The notes beneath the pieces were generated by a model. It was not told the origin of the DNA, made no database searches, and saw nothing but the letters and a program-made list of their open reading frames with translations. Of a DNA stretch of 64,000 bases, positions 24,936-33,870 are shown piece by piece. Positions within the stretch are counted from its first letter, which is position 1; each line of letters begins with the position of its first letter. Both the position numbers and the translations under genes were made by a program. The stretch covers positions 1-64,000 of the forward strand of contig JAHBSZ010000006.1 in the NCBI GenBank assembly GCA_019638845.1, read 5' to 3'. The DNA is from Salinibacterium sp. GTDB lineage: Bacteria; Actinomycetota; Actinomycetes; Actinomycetales; Microbacteriaceae.

Positions 24936-24956
24936 CTTGAGTCACACGCACTCAAC
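24936..24956. promoter_or_regulatory. HAIR element 3 (HspR site), clpB
   Basis: CTTGAGT-N7-ACTCAAC differs from the HAIR consensus at only one end base. It begins inside the TAAACT -10-like box (24932-24937) and ends 4 bases before the GGAGA ribosome-binding site of clpB, so HspR would sit on the transcription start. Confidence 0.88.
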
Positions 24957-24967
24957 TTTGGAGAATC

Positions 24968-27121
24968 ATGGCCAACATGCAGGGAGCTCCCGCTACCGAC
25001 GAGGAGCAGAAGACCGCGCTCGAGCGCTACGGGGTCAACCTGACGGACATCGCGCGCAGCGGCAAACTCGACCCGGTTATCGGTCGAGATGCCGAAATAC
25101 GCCGGGTGAGCCAGGTGCTCACGCGGCGCACCAAGAACAACCCCGTACTCATCGGCGAACCCGGAGTCGGCAAGACCGCCGTTGTCGAGGGCCTCGCCCA
25201 GCGCATCGTCGCGGGCGACGTCGCCGATTCGCTCAAAGACAAGCAGCTCGTCTCACTCGACCTTGCTGCTCTGGTTGCGGGCGCAAAGTACCGGGGGGAG
25301 TTCGAGGAACGCCTCAAGGCTGTTCTGAAGGAGATCAACGACTCCGACGGCCAGATCATCACCTTTATCGATGAGCTGCACACGCTCATGGGTGCGGGCG
25401 GCGGCGAGGGTTCCGTCGCTGCAGCGAACATGCTCAAGCCCATGCTCGCGCGCGGGGAGCTGCGCCTCATCGGCGCAACGACGCTCGACGAGTACCGCCA
25501 ATACATCGAGAAGGATGCAGCCCTCGAGCGCCGCTTCCAGCAGGTGTTCGTCGGCGAACCGTCGGTCGAAGACACTGTTGCGATCCTTCGCGGGCTCAAG
25601 GAGCGCTACGAAGCCCACCACAAGGTCGCGATTACGGATGCCGCGCTCGTCGCCGCGGCGACCCTCAGCAACAGGTACATCACGGGCCGCAAGCTTCCCG
25701 ACAAGGCCATCGACCTCATCGACGAGGCCGCGTCGCGCCTAAAGATGGAGATCGACTCCTCTCCCGTTGAGATAGACCAACTCAAGCGGGCGGTCGACCG
25801 CCTGAAGATCGAGGAACTGGCACTCAAGAAGGAGAAGGACGACGCCTCGAAGGCCCGGCTTGAGAAGCTCCGTTCCGACCTGGCCGAACGGTCGGCCGAA
25901 CTTGCCGAACTCGAGTCGCGATGGAAGGTCGAGAAGGCCACACTCACGGGTGTTGGTGATCTCAAGACGCAGCTCAACGACGCTCGCATTGAGCTCGACA
26001 GGGCAATGCGCACGGGCGACTACCAGAAAGCGTCCCAGCTCAACTACGAGACGATTCCCGGCATCGAGGCGGCGCTGAAGGCTGCGGAGTCGGAGGACCA
26101 GACCGGCCCTCGCATGGTCAACGATTCGGTGACGGAAGACGACATCGCGTCCGTCGTCGCCCAGTGGACGGGCATCCCGATCGATCGCCTGACTCAGGGC
26201 GAGACCGAGAAACTGCTCCACCTCGAAGCCGAGTTGGGCAAGCGACTCATCGGCCAGAAGGATGCAGTTCGCTCCGTCTCCGAGGCGGTGCGCCGCACCC
26301 GCGCCGGCATCTCCGACCCCGATCGGCCCACCGGCTCGTTCCTGTTCCTCGGGCCTACCGGCGTCGGCAAGACCGAGCTCGCGAAAGCGCTCGCCGAGTA
26401 TCTGTTTGACGACGAGAAGGCGCTCGTGCGCATCGACATGAGCGAGTACGGCGAGAAGCATTCAGTGTCCCGGCTCGTGGGTGCCCCTCCCGGTTATGTC
26501 GGTTACGAGCAGGGTGGACAGCTCACGGAGGCGGTACGCCGTCGCCCGTACTCGGTGATCTTGCTCGATGAAGTGGAGAAGGCGCATCCGGAGGTCTTCG
26601 ACATCCTGTTGCAGGTTCTTGACGATGGTCGACTCACCGATGGCCAGGGGCGAACCGTCGACTTCCGCAACGTGATTCTGATTCTCACCAGCAACTTGGG
26701 CAGTCAATACATCACCGACCAAGACATCCCGTGGGAGGAGCGCAAGGTAGCGGTCAACGAACTGGTGCGACAGGCGTTCAAGCCCGAGTTCGTGAACCGC
26801 CTCGATGACATCGTGGTGTTCGCGCCGCTGTCGACCGACGACCTCGGCTTCATCGTCGAGCTCTACATCGAACGCCTCTCCAAGCGTCTCGCGGGTCGCC
26901 GACTCGAACTCGCGGTGACTCCGGATGCACGTGCCTGGCTCGCCGTGCGTGGCTACGACCCGATTTACGGCGCGCGTCCGCTCCGCAGGCTCATGCAACG
27001 CGAGATTGACGACAAGCTCGCGCGCTCGTTGCTCGCCGGGGAGATCCGCGATGGAGACACCGTGCTCGTCGAGATCGATCCGGACGGGGACGACCTCACC
27101 GTCCGGAGGATGGAAGCGTGA
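24968..27121 (+). CDS. clpB: ClpB-type disaggregase lacking the N-domain
   Basis: A 717-residue Hsp100. NBD1 has Walker A GEPGVGKT (about residues 60-67) and Walker B FIDELH. The middle coiled-coil domain covers about residues 260-380. NBD2 has GPTGVGKTE and [11 protein letters not shown]. ClpB normally has about 860 residues; here the N-terminal Clp_N substrate-entry domain (about 145 residues) is absent and the protein begins just before NBD1. The upstream 80 bases contain the HAIR element, so no N-domain is encoded there. It works with the DnaK system to dissolve aggregates. Confidence 0.95.
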   Translation: MANMQGAPATDEEQKTALERYGVNLTDIARSGKLDPVIGRDAEIRRVSQVLTRRTKNNPVLIGEPGVGKTAVVEGLAQRIVAGDVADSLKDKQLVSLDLAALVAGAKYRGEFEERLKAVLKEINDSDGQIITFIDELHTLMGAGGGEGSVAAANMLKPMLARGELRLIGATTLDEYRQYIEKDAALERRFQQVFVGEPSVEDTVAILRGLKERYEAHHKVAITDAALVAAATLSNRYITGRKLPDKAIDLIDEAASRLKMEIDSSPVEIDQLKRAVDRLKIEELALKKEKDDASKARLEKLRSDLAERSAELAELESRWKVEKATLTGVGDLKTQLNDARIELDRAMRTGDYQKASQLNYETIPGIEAALKAAESEDQTGPRMVNDSVTEDDIASVVAQWTGIPIDRLTQGETEKLLHLEAELGKRLIGQKDAVRSVSEAVRRTRAGISDPDRPTGSFLFLGPTGVGKTELAKALAEYLFDDEKALVRIDMSEYGEKHSVSRLVGAPPGYVGYEQGGQLTEAVRRRPYSVILLDEVEKAHPEVFDILLQVLDDGRLTDGQGRTVDFRNVILILTSNLGSQYITDQDIPWEERKVAVNELVRQAFKPEFVNRLDDIVVFAPLSTDDLGFIVELYIERLSKRLAGRRLELAVTPDARAWLAVRGYDPIYGARPLRRLMQREIDDKLARSLLAGEIRDGDTVLVEIDPDGDDLTVRRMEA

Positions 27122-27130
27122 TCTAACCCG

Positions 27131-27499
27131 TTAGGGAACTGCCAACCGAACGAGCCACGACCCCAGGAGGAATACTCCGATGACGGCAAGGCACGAGACA
27201 AGCGGCACCGCGAACGCGACTTTGCGGCGCGCGATGAACACCACAGTCGTGACGATTCCCGCGAGCGTGATGATCGCGACACCGAATGTCGCCAGAAGGG
27301 TTCCGACGCTAATCACCGTGCCGTTGCAGGCCTGAGATGAGTCGGCGCAGGTCAACGTCGCGACGCTCAGGCCGAGGCCGAGCACAAGGAAGATCGCTGT
27401 GAGCACGAGCAACAGGAAGAGCAGAAACACGGTGAGGAAGAAGTCCCACGTTCGTGGCGGCTTCTCCTCTTCGGACTGAACGATGATGTCGTCGGTCAT
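27131..27499 (-). CDS. small membrane protein, unknown function
   Basis: A 122-residue protein with an acidic N-terminus (about 18 residues) and three hydrophobic segments (about residues 20-45, 60-85, 95-118). Two cysteines lie in the first external loop (TCADSSQACNG), which could form a disulfide. TAAGCT with a 6-base gap marks a leaderless ATG at 27499. It converges with clpB. I do not recognise the family. Confidence 0.7.
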   Translation of the reverse strand: MTDDIIVQSEEEKPPRTWDFFLTVFLLFLLLVLTAIFLVLGLGLSVATLTCADSSQACNGTVISVGTLLATFGVAIITLAGIVTTVVFIARRKVAFAVPLVSCLAVIGVFLLGSWLVRLAVP

Positions 27500-27520
27500 G
27501 TCGAGAGCTTAGCGGCAGGC

Positions 27521-28165
27521 CTAGTTCAAGGGCACCCGGATGGTGGCCAGGAGCTTCAACGAGGCACGCGCCATCACCACGTCGCGCAGCCGAACAGCCT
27601 CGATGAGGATCTTCTGCGCGCGACCGAGCGCCTCGACGTCGATGTACTCGGGGAGGTTCAGGCTTCCGAGCCGCACAATGTGCACGACGGAGACGATGGC
27701 GCGTTGCAGGGCAGGATTCGTCGACTCCGTCGAGAGGCGGCTGAAGAACAGGAAATTGGCCGTCGCAATGCCTTGGACATCCTTCGCCTCGAGGCTTCCG
27801 AGAAACCGCTCATGCTCCTGTTCAAGAAAGACATGGATCCCGTCCGGAGCCCGGGGTACCACCTCTTCAATGAGCGCGCGGTAGAGAGCGAGCCAGACGA
27901 CGTAAGCCTGAGCGGTCTGATCGGGCGTGACAACGGCGACGCGGGTGAAGCGACTGGGGGATGCCTCGATGATTCCGATCTCGCGAAGCCGCTGTAAAGC
28001 TTCCCGCACCGGTGTGCGGGATACCCCGAACTCCTGAGCAAGCGCGGCGTCGCTGATCCGTTGGCCCGGCAAGAGCGTTCCCTCATGCACGGCCGAGAGG
28101 ATCTGTTCGAAGACGGTAACGACGACTTTGCTGGTGGTGACCTTGTCGTCCTCCTCGTCCATCAC
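27521..28165 (-). CDS. GntR family regulator (FadR/FCD-like)
   Basis: A 214-residue regulator. The N-terminal winged helix reads GQRISDAALAQEFGVSRTPVREALQRL (shown here as LAQEFGVSRTPVREAL), the GntR signature. It is followed by an all-helical C-terminal domain of about 130 residues, in the size range of FCD domains, though the usual metal-binding His residues are not obvious. The GTG start at 28165 is fixed by TATGAT with a 6-base gap. Neighbours give no clue to the ligand. Confidence 0.88.
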   Translation of the reverse strand: MMDEEDDKVTTSKVVVTVFEQILSAVHEGTLLPGQRISDAALAQEFGVSRTPVREALQRLREIGIIEASPSRFTRVAVVTPDQTAQAYVVWLALYRALIEEVVPRAPDGIHVFLEQEHERFLGSLEAKDVQGIATANFLFFSRLSTESTNPALQRAIVSVVHIVRLGSLNLPEYIDVEALGRAQKILIEAVRLRDVVMARASLKLLATIRVPLN

Positions 28166-28228
28166 GCCTTGATCATAGGGGTGATGAGTTGGGCCGGGAC
28201 CGAAAATGTCACCCGATTCGAGCCCGCG

Positions 28229-29065
28229 CTAGAGGAACATGGGCCGATCGTCGTCGTCTTCGGTGTCGATCGCAAGGTCGACCGTGACGGGAACATGATC
28301 GCTCGGCGCATCGCCCTTGCGTTCTTCGCGGTGGATCTTCGGCTGGCTGGCGAGCTCGTCGAACGCCTGCGAACCAAGGATGAAGTCGATGCGCATCCCC
28401 TCGTTCCGCGGAAAACGTAGTTGTTGATAATCCCAGTAGGTGTAGCCCTCGATCCCGCGCGTGCGCACCACGTCGACAAGGCCGGCTTCTTCGAACGCGG
28501 CGAACGCTGCCCGTTCGGGCGGGCTCACGTGCGTTCGGCCAGCGAACAGCGCAATGTCCCATACATCGATGTCAAGGGGCGCGATATTGAAATCACCCAT
28601 GAGTGCCAGCGGCTGTTGTGGGTGGGCCGCGAGCCATGTCGCCGTTTCGCTGGCAAGGTTCCCCAACCACTCGAGCTTGTATGGGTAATGCGCGTTCTCG
28701 AGTTCACGGCCGTTGGGCACGTAGAGGCTCCACAGCCGAACACCGGAAACGGTCACGGCCAGTGCGCGGGCTTCTCTCGGCAGTGTGCCATCGTCGAGGG
28801 GCTTCCCGAAACCGGGCGCTGAATCAAAGCCGAGGGCGACATCCGTCATCGGCAGGCGGCTCGCGAAGGCGACCCCGTTCCACTGGTTGAGGCCGTGGAC
28901 GGCCACGTCGTAGCCAGCCTCACTGAAAGCGTCGTAGGGGAACTGCTCCTCAGTGCACTTGATCTCCTGAAGAGCGAGGACGTCGACGTCCTCGCGCACG
29001 AGCCAGTCGACCACGCGACCGACGCGAGTGCGGATTGAGTTCACATTCCAGGTGCCGACGCGCAT
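28229..29065 (-). CDS. xth: exodeoxyribonuclease III / AP endonuclease
   Basis: A 278-residue exonuclease/endonuclease/phosphatase-fold enzyme for base-excision repair. Motifs in order are WNVNSIR (residues about 6-12), LQEIKC with the metal-binding Glu, the YVPNG block, GDFNIAP, and the C-terminal SDHVPV. I placed the start at 29065 (MRVGTWN) because TAGTTT stands 7 bases ahead; a longer reading from 29233 adds 56 residues with no family counterpart. Confidence 0.95.
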   Translation of the reverse strand: MRVGTWNVNSIRTRVGRVVDWLVREDVDVLALQEIKCTEEQFPYDAFSEAGYDVAVHGLNQWNGVAFASRLPMTDVALGFDSAPGFGKPLDDGTLPREARALAVTVSGVRLWSLYVPNGRELENAHYPYKLEWLGNLASETATWLAAHPQQPLALMGDFNIAPLDIDVWDIALFAGRTHVSPPERAAFAAFEEAGLVDVVRTRGIEGYTYWDYQQLRFPRNEGMRIDFILGSQAFDELASQPKIHREERKGDAPSDHVPVTVDLAIDTEDDDDRPMFL

Positions 29066-29179
29066 GTGATTAAAACTAATCGTTCGCACCGACGACCCTG
29101 AACCGAAGGTGGAACCACGCCCGTCCCTCCCCCTAATGGGGCAGTTACAAGACAACCCTCTACGTTCTAAGGTGCAGAT

Positions 29180-29326
29180 GTGCCCGAACCCGACGAGTTT
29201 CTCGATGAGGACGCCGCAACGGCGAATCGGCACGACACGCGCAGCGCGGTGATCGTCACGCTCGTCGCCCTTGCCGCTGTTCTCGCCGCGAGCGCCTTGG
29301 TGATCCTGGGCGGCATCACCGCCTGA
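29180..29326 (+). CDS. 48-residue single-pass membrane protein
   Basis: A short reading frame beginning at a GTG (MPEPDEFLDED) and ending in one transmembrane helix (VIVTLVALAAVLAASALVIL is its hydrophobic core). The first 20 residues are acidic, followed by Arg. TAAGGT at 29168-29173 with a 6-base gap matches the leaderless promoter layout seen before larger genes in this window, which is the main support. It lies between xth and pyrE. Function is unknown. Confidence 0.6.
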   Translation: MPEPDEFLDEDAATANRHDTRSAVIVTLVALAAVLAASALVILGGITA

Positions 29327-29358
29327 ACCGGTGTCGTGTGAATCAGTAGTCTTTACTG

Positions 29359-29907
29359 GTGACCAACGCGAAGCAGCAGCTCATCGACTACATTTCTGCC
29401 GACGCTGTGTTCCACGGTGACTTCACGCTCACGAGCGGCAAGAAAGCCACATACTACGTAGACCTGCGCAAGGTGAGTCTCGACCACCGCGTCGCACCGC
29501 TCATCGGACAGGTCATGCTGGACCTCATCGCCGAGGTTGCTGACGTTAGCGCCGTGGGTGGCATGACGATGGGTGCGGACCCGATCGCCACGGCCATCCT
29601 GCACCAGGGCGCAGCCCGCGGGCTCGGCTACGACGCTTTCGTCGTGCGCAAGGAGCCGAAGGACCACGGCCGCGGACGGCAAGTCGAGGGCCCTGAACTC
29701 GCCGGAAAGCGAGTAATCGTTCTTGAGGACACGTCGACGACGGGTGGCTCGCCGCTCGCCGCTATTGAGGCGCTGCTCAAGGTCGGCGCCGAGATCGCCG
29801 CGGTTGCCGTTGTCGTCGACCGCAACACCGGGGCCCGCGAGCGCATCGAAGCTGCCGGATACCCGTACCTCGCTGCGCTCGGACTCGACGATTTGGGCCT
29901 CTCCTGA
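29359..29907 (+). CDS. pyrE: orotate phosphoribosyltransferase
   Basis: A 182-residue enzyme that joins orotate and PRPP to give OMP in pyrimidine synthesis. The PRPP-binding loop VIVLEDTSTTGGSP lies at about residues 117-130, and the lysine-bearing RKEPKDHG loop at about 97-104. TAGTCT at 29347-29352 with a 6-base gap gives a leaderless GTG. It overlaps the next gene by one base (TGATG). Confidence 0.96.
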   Translation: MTNAKQQLIDYISADAVFHGDFTLTSGKKATYYVDLRKVSLDHRVAPLIGQVMLDLIAEVADVSAVGGMTMGADPIATAILHQGAARGLGYDAFVVRKEPKDHGRGRQVEGPELAGKRVIVLEDTSTTGGSPLAAIEALLKVGAEIAAVAVVVDRNTGARERIEAAGYPYLAALGLDDLGLS

Positions 29908-31205
29908 TGGCTGACGACATCGACCCGTCCGACTGGCTCTCGAGCCAGTTTGGGGAGGACGAACCTGAGAAGCCCACGCGCCGGCGAGGGAAGTCCGCGC
30001 GGCAGCAGCCAGCCCGGTCGGGTCTGCCCGTCGATCCGGCACCCGTTCCACCGGCGCCTGAGCCCGTCGTCCCTACGGTTTTCGCTAAGCCGGTTTCAGA
30101 GCCTGAAGTAGCGCCTCCGCCGGCACCCCAGGAATCCTTCGGCGGCGGCTTCAACTGGGGCCTGACCCCGGGTGGTTCGACGCCTGATGTTCCCGTGCAG
30201 CCAGCGGTCGTTCCGTCCCCAGCTCCTGCGCAACCCTCCGCTCCCGCCGAACCGCCCGCTACCGCTGAACCGCCCGCTACCGCTGAACCGTCGAGCTCCG
30301 AGTGGGATGTGCCCACCGTCGCCACGCCCGTCATCCCCGAGCCCGCGACTGAAGAGTTCGGCGGCGCTGCGCTCGTACGGCAGGAGTTCCCCGGTTTCGG
30401 CGCACCAGTGGACTCGTCATTTGAGGGCGTCACCGAGGTGCTCGGAGCGCAGCCCGTCGGGCTCACCGCACCGGAAGCCGAAGGCGCTGAGGTGTCACCT
30501 ATCGACTCCCTGTTCGGCGACAGCGCGTTCGTCGAGTACCAGGACACTCTCGTCCCGACACTTCCGGCGCGAGGCTCCGAGCTCGTAGTAGTAGATCGAC
30601 CGCGGGGCGGGGGTGGCGGGCGCGGCCCGATCCCGCCCCTCCAGAAGGTACTCATGAGCGTTGCGGGTGGGCTGGTCGGCATCCTGCTTCTCATCGTGCT
30701 GTTCCTCGCGGGTTCCCGGATCGCAGAGAACGCTCCAGCGCCCGCCATTACCGCTGACCCAACCCCGTCTGCAACGGTCGGCCCGGTCGTGGGTCCGGTC
30801 CCGCCGGGGGATTACCCTTGGGACAGCCTGCTCGGCGGCGAGTGCATCGCGCCGTTCGTTTCACCTTGGGAGAACACGTTCACCGTGGTGGCGTGTTCTC
30901 AGCCGCATCCGGCCCAACTCGTCTACAAGGGGACTTTCCCGGTCACCGATGACCCGGACTACCCGGGCGTCGATGCTCTGCAAAAACTCGCGGCATCACT
31001 GTGTGCGGTCCCTTCGGTCATCGACTACGCAGCGGCCGGCTCGAGCAACGATCTTCAGATTCTGGGGAGTTTCGCGGCAGACGAGCAAGAGTGGCTCGAC
31101 GGCAATCGCACCTTCTACTGCTTCGTAAACGCGACCGGCGGTGCCATGTTCACGACGTCTATCGCCATGCCACAGGTGCTTCCCACGGCAACGCCCGCGC
31201 CGTAG
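29907..31205 (+). CDS. membrane protein with septum-formation-like domain
   Basis: A 432-residue protein. Residues about 1-235 are Pro/Ala/Glu-rich and disordered, including a short repeat of PPATAEPPATAEP type. One transmembrane helix follows at about 248-272 (GGLVGILLLIVLFLAG). The external domain (about 300-420) carries the pattern GECIAPF...VVACSQPHPAQ, as in the Septum_form family of actinobacterial envelope proteins. Cysteines are placed to form disulfides. It is co-transcribed with pyrE (1-base overlap). A role in division is inferred from the family name only. Confidence 0.75.
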   Translation: MADDIDPSDWLSSQFGEDEPEKPTRRRGKSARQQPARSGLPVDPAPVPPAPEPVVPTVFAKPVSEPEVAPPPAPQESFGGGFNWGLTPGGSTPDVPVQPAVVPSPAPAQPSAPAEPPATAEPPATAEPSSSEWDVPTVATPVIPEPATEEFGGAALVRQEFPGFGAPVDSSFEGVTEVLGAQPVGLTAPEAEGAEVSPIDSLFGDSAFVEYQDTLVPTLPARGSELVVVDRPRGGGGGRGPIPPLQKVLMSVAGGLVGILLLIVLFLAGSRIAENAPAPAITADPTPSATVGPVVGPVPPGDYPWDSLLGGECIAPFVSPWENTFTVVACSQPHPAQLVYKGTFPVTDDPDYPGVDALQKLAASLCAVPSVIDYAAAGSSNDLQILGSFAADEQEWLDGNRTFYCFVNATGGAMFTTSIAMPQVLPTATPAP

Positions 31206-31210
31206 GGCGG

Positions 31211-32008
31211 TTATCCGTCTGACTCGATAGGTTCGGCCGACAGCAGGTCCGCGACGCTGTTCAGGATCTCGTCGGGGCGGAACGGGTAGCGTTCGATTTC
31301 GGCCTGGTCGCTGATGCCGGTCAGCACCAGAATCGTGTGCAGACCGGCTTCGATTCCCGCGACGATGTCGGTGTCCATCCGGTCGCCGATCATGCCGGTG
31401 TTCTCGCTGTGGGCGCCGATCTTGTTCATCGCCGACCGGAACATCATGGGGTTCGGCTTGCCGACGACGTAGGGCTCTTTGCCCGTTGCCTTGGTGATGA
31501 GCGCTGCGACCGCCCCCGTGGCCGGGAGGGGTCCGTCGGCGCTCGGGCCCGTGGCATCCGGATTCGTGACGATGAAGCGCGAGCCGGCCCCGATCAGCCG
31601 GATTGCTTTGGTGATGGCTTCGAATGAGTAGTTGCGTGTCTCGCCGACCACCACGTAGTCGGGATCGCTTTCGGTCATGATGAAGCCGACCTCATGCAGT
31701 GCCGTCGTCATACCTGCTTCACCAATCACGAACGCGCTACCGCCGGGCATTTGTGAATGGAGAAAGTCGGCAGTCGCGAGAGCGGAAGTCCAGATGGATT
31801 CCTCGGGCACGTGCAACCCAGAGGCCTTGAGCCGAGCGCTGAGGTCTCTGGGAGTGAAGATCGAGTTGTTGGTGAGCACGAGGTAGGGCTTGCCCTCGTC
31901 ACGCCACTGCTGCAGCAACTCGGACGCACCGGGCACTGGACGGTTCTCGTGCACGAGCACGCCATCCATGTCAGTGAGCCAGCACTCGATTTCGCGTCGG
32001 TCGCTCAT
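31211..32008 (-). CDS. HAD-IIA family phosphatase (NagD-like)
   Basis: A 265-residue HAD hydrolase. Motif I is DMDGVLV (nucleophile Asp at about residue 13), motif II TNNS, motif III Lys in VVGKPNP, and motif IV GDRMDTDI. The C2 cap between motifs II and III defines subclass IIA (NagD, 4-nitrophenylphosphatase). Substrates of such enzymes are sugar or nucleotide phosphates; none can be specified. TACGCT lies 7 bases before the ATG at 32008. Confidence 0.93.
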   Translation of the reverse strand: MSDRREIECWLTDMDGVLVHENRPVPGASELLQQWRDEGKPYLVLTNNSIFTPRDLSARLKASGLHVPEESIWTSALATADFLHSQMPGGSAFVIGEAGMTTALHEVGFIMTESDPDYVVVGETRNYSFEAITKAIRLIGAGSRFIVTNPDATGPSADGPLPATGAVAALITKATGKEPYVVGKPNPMMFRSAMNKIGAHSENTGMIGDRMDTDIVAGIEAGLHTILVLTGISDQAEIERYPFRPDEILNSVADLLSAEPIESDG

Positions 32009-32059
32009 GCGTCCCAGCGTACCGGCGCGGTTGAACTAACACTGCTGCTCCCGGATGTC

Positions 32060-32128
32060 TCTGCCGCCCTGCGCCCGCACCCCCACCCTGCGCCCGCACC
32101 CCCCGCCCTGCGCCCGCACCCCCGGCCC
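32060..32128. repeat. C-rich direct repeats x3
   Basis: CCCTGCGCCCGCACCCC occurs three times in close succession with small spacer variation. The opposite strand is G-rich. This begins a gene-free stretch of 312 bases (32009-32320) between two genes transcribed on the minus strand. Confidence 0.8.
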
Positions 32129-32204
32129 TGCCGTTGCGGAGGACGACGCGCCGCGACCAGGGCTCCGGGCGCGCTCTGCGGTGCGTCATCCTCCGCAACG
32201 GCAG
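32128..32204. repeat. long inverted repeat, 22-bp arms
   Basis: Arms at 32128-32149 and 32183-32204 are reverse complements at 21 of 22 positions (starting CTGCCGTTGCGGAGGA) around a 33-base GC-rich loop. The structure would be a very stable hairpin on either strand, like a REP/BIME element or a strong bidirectional terminator. No T-run follows. Confidence 0.85.
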
Positions 32205-32231
32205 GGGGGCGGCAGGGGGGCGGTAGGGGTG

Positions 32232-32280
32232 TGCGGGGTGCGGGGTGCGGGGTGCGGGGTGCGGGGTGCGGGGTGCGGGG
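32232..32280. repeat. TGCGGGG tandem array, 7 copies
   Basis: Seven head-to-tail copies of the 7-mer TGCGGGG, then GTGCGGTGCGCGCGGTGCG degenerate copies to about 32315. The array could form G-quadruplexes on the + strand and is a likely site of copy-number change. It ends just before the 3' end of the DNA methyltransferase gene. Confidence 0.9.
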
Positions 32281-32320
32281 GTGCGGTGCGCGCGGTGCGT
32301 GCGGTGCGCGCGGCGCCGGA

Positions 32321-33166
32321 CTAGGACTCGAACGTTGTCGAGGCGGGGAGGCGCTGCCGCATGATCTCGATCGCCTCCGGGTTCTGATCGACGAGTACGA
32401 AGCGACGGCCAAGTGCCGCAGCGACGGCCCCGGTCGTGCCGCTGCCCGCGAAGAAGTCGAGAACCCAGTCGCCGGGTGCGCTGGAGGCTTGAACAATGCG
32501 CCGGATGATCCCCTCCGGCTTTTGCGTGGCATATCCGGTCTTCTCCCGACCGGTCGGGGAGACGATCGTGTGCCACCACACGTCCGTGGGGAGCTTGCCG
32601 CGCGCGGCTTTCTCCGCGGTCACCAGCCCCGGGGCCATGTATGGCTCACGATCGACCGCCTCGTTGTCGAAGTAGTACGACTTCGGGTTCTTCACGTACA
32701 CGAGGATCGTGTCGTGCTTCGAAGGCCACTTGCGAGTCGCACGCGCACCGTAGTCGTACGCCCAGATGATCTCGTTGAGAAAATTCTCCCGACCAAATAG
32801 AGCGTCGAGCACGACTTTCGCATAGTGCGCCTCCCGAAAGTCGAGGTGCAAGTAAAGGGTTCCGCTGTCGTCGAGCAGGCGCCACGCCTCAATGAGCCGC
32901 GGCTCGAGGAATGCCCAGTAGTCGGCGAACGTGTCGTCGTACTTCGTGAGCGTGCCCTTGATCGTCTCGTAGCTGCGACCCTGGAAGCCGGTGCGGCTGC
33001 CCTCCGTGGAGCGCTTGGTCGTGATTGCCTGACGTGATTGGGTCCGGCCGGTGTTGAACGGTGGATCGAGGTAGATCAGGCGAAAGCTTGCGTCGGGCAG
33101 AGCCTCAATCACGCGCACATTGTCGCCGTGGATGACGAGGTCGGGGCCATCCGGAGTCCACTGCAT
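32321..33166 (-). CDS. DNA methyltransferase (N6-A/N4-C, beta-type order), no partner nuclease
   Basis: A 281-residue enzyme. The catalytic DPPFNTG (about residues 34-40) comes before the SAM-binding DFFAGSGTTG (about 238-247), the motif order of the beta group. A target-recognition stretch lies between them (about 100-200, including IIWAYDYGARATRKW). No restriction endonuclease is adjacent, so it may be a solitary, regulatory methyltransferase. TAATCT with a 6-base gap marks a leaderless ATG. The target sequence is unknown. Confidence 0.9.
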   Translation of the reverse strand: MQWTPDGPDLVIHGDNVRVIEALPDASFRLIYLDPPFNTGRTQSRQAITTKRSTEGSRTGFQGRSYETIKGTLTKYDDTFADYWAFLEPRLIEAWRLLDDSGTLYLHLDFREAHYAKVVLDALFGRENFLNEIIWAYDYGARATRKWPSKHDTILVYVKNPKSYYFDNEAVDREPYMAPGLVTAEKAARGKLPTDVWWHTIVSPTGREKTGYATQKPEGIIRRIVQASSAPGDWVLDFFAGSGTTGAVAAALGRRFVLVDQNPEAIEIMRQRLPASTTFES

Positions 33167-33198
33167 GTGCCGAGATTAACAGGAGGTAGCCTCGACAG

Positions 33199-33831
33199 GT
33201 GGACGAGGAGCCGAACCCGAGCGTCGAGCTCTCGACGTACGGCGTCGGTCCGTGGCGCGGCGAGCTTCCGGATGATCCCCGCTACGATCGCGAACTGCTC
33301 GAGCGCGGCGACTCGAGAAATGTGATCGATCGGTTTCGGTATTGGACAATCGATGCGATCAAGGCAGAGCTCGACGCCACGCGGCATCCGTTTCATGTCG
33401 CGATCGAGAACTGGCAGCACGACATGAACATCGGGTCAATAGTGCGCAGTGCCAACGCCTTCGGGGCCAGCACGGTGCACATCATCGGGCGGCGGCGCTG
33501 GAACAAGCGCGGGGCGATGGTCACCGACCGCTACCAGCATGTGCTGCATCATCCTGATGTCGATGACTTCGTGACCTGGTGCCGTACCGCGGGGTTGAGC
33601 ATCGTTGCTGTCGACAATGTGGCAGGAAGCGTGCCAATCGAGACGCACACGATGCCGCTGGAGTGTGTCTTGCTGTTTGGCCAGGAGGGTCCGGGGCTCT
33701 CGGCCGAGGCGCTCGCGGCCGCTGATCTGACCGTGGAAATCACCCAGTTCGGTTCGACGCGGAGTCTCAACGCGTCGGCGGCAGCGGCAGTCGTGATGCA
33801 CGCGTGGGTGACGCAGCACCACTCGTTCTAG
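33199..33831 (+). CDS. SpoU/TrmH family RNA 2'-O-methyltransferase
   Basis: A 210-residue SPOUT enzyme. Motif 1 is NIGSIVRSANAFGA (residues about 77-90), motif 2 LLFGQEGPGLS, and motif 3 SLNASAAAAVVMH, which together form the trefoil-knot SAM site. It methylates ribose 2'-OH in tRNA or rRNA. The target cannot be told from sequence. TAGCCT at 33187-33192 with a 6-base gap sets the GTG start at 33199. It diverges from the DNA methyltransferase gene. Confidence 0.93.
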   Translation: MDEEPNPSVELSTYGVGPWRGELPDDPRYDRELLERGDSRNVIDRFRYWTIDAIKAELDATRHPFHVAIENWQHDMNIGSIVRSANAFGASTVHIIGRRRWNKRGAMVTDRYQHVLHHPDVDDFVTWCRTAGLSIVAVDNVAGSVPIETHTMPLECVLLFGQEGPGLSAEALAAADLTVEITQFGSTRSLNASAAAAVVMHAWVTQHHSF

Positions 33832-33870
33832 AATGAGTTGCAAGACCCCACCACTTCGAAGGGATCCCCC

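Noticed and set aside
28229-29233. Longer start for exonuclease III at 29233
   Set aside because: The additional 56 residues have no family counterpart, overlap the promoter region of the divergent small gene, and a TAGTTT box supports 29065.
32232-32280. CRISPR-like array
   Set aside because: The unit is a 7-mer with no spacers and no cas genes nearby; it is a simple tandem repeat.
31757-32800. Plus-strand frame across the G-rich repeat block
   Set aside because: It runs through the opposite strand of the HAD and methyltransferase genes and translates the repeats into Gly/Arg/Ala-rich filler.
32321-33166. Restriction-modification system
   Set aside because: Neighbours are a HAD phosphatase and a SPOUT RNA methyltransferase; no endonuclease or specificity subunit is present.
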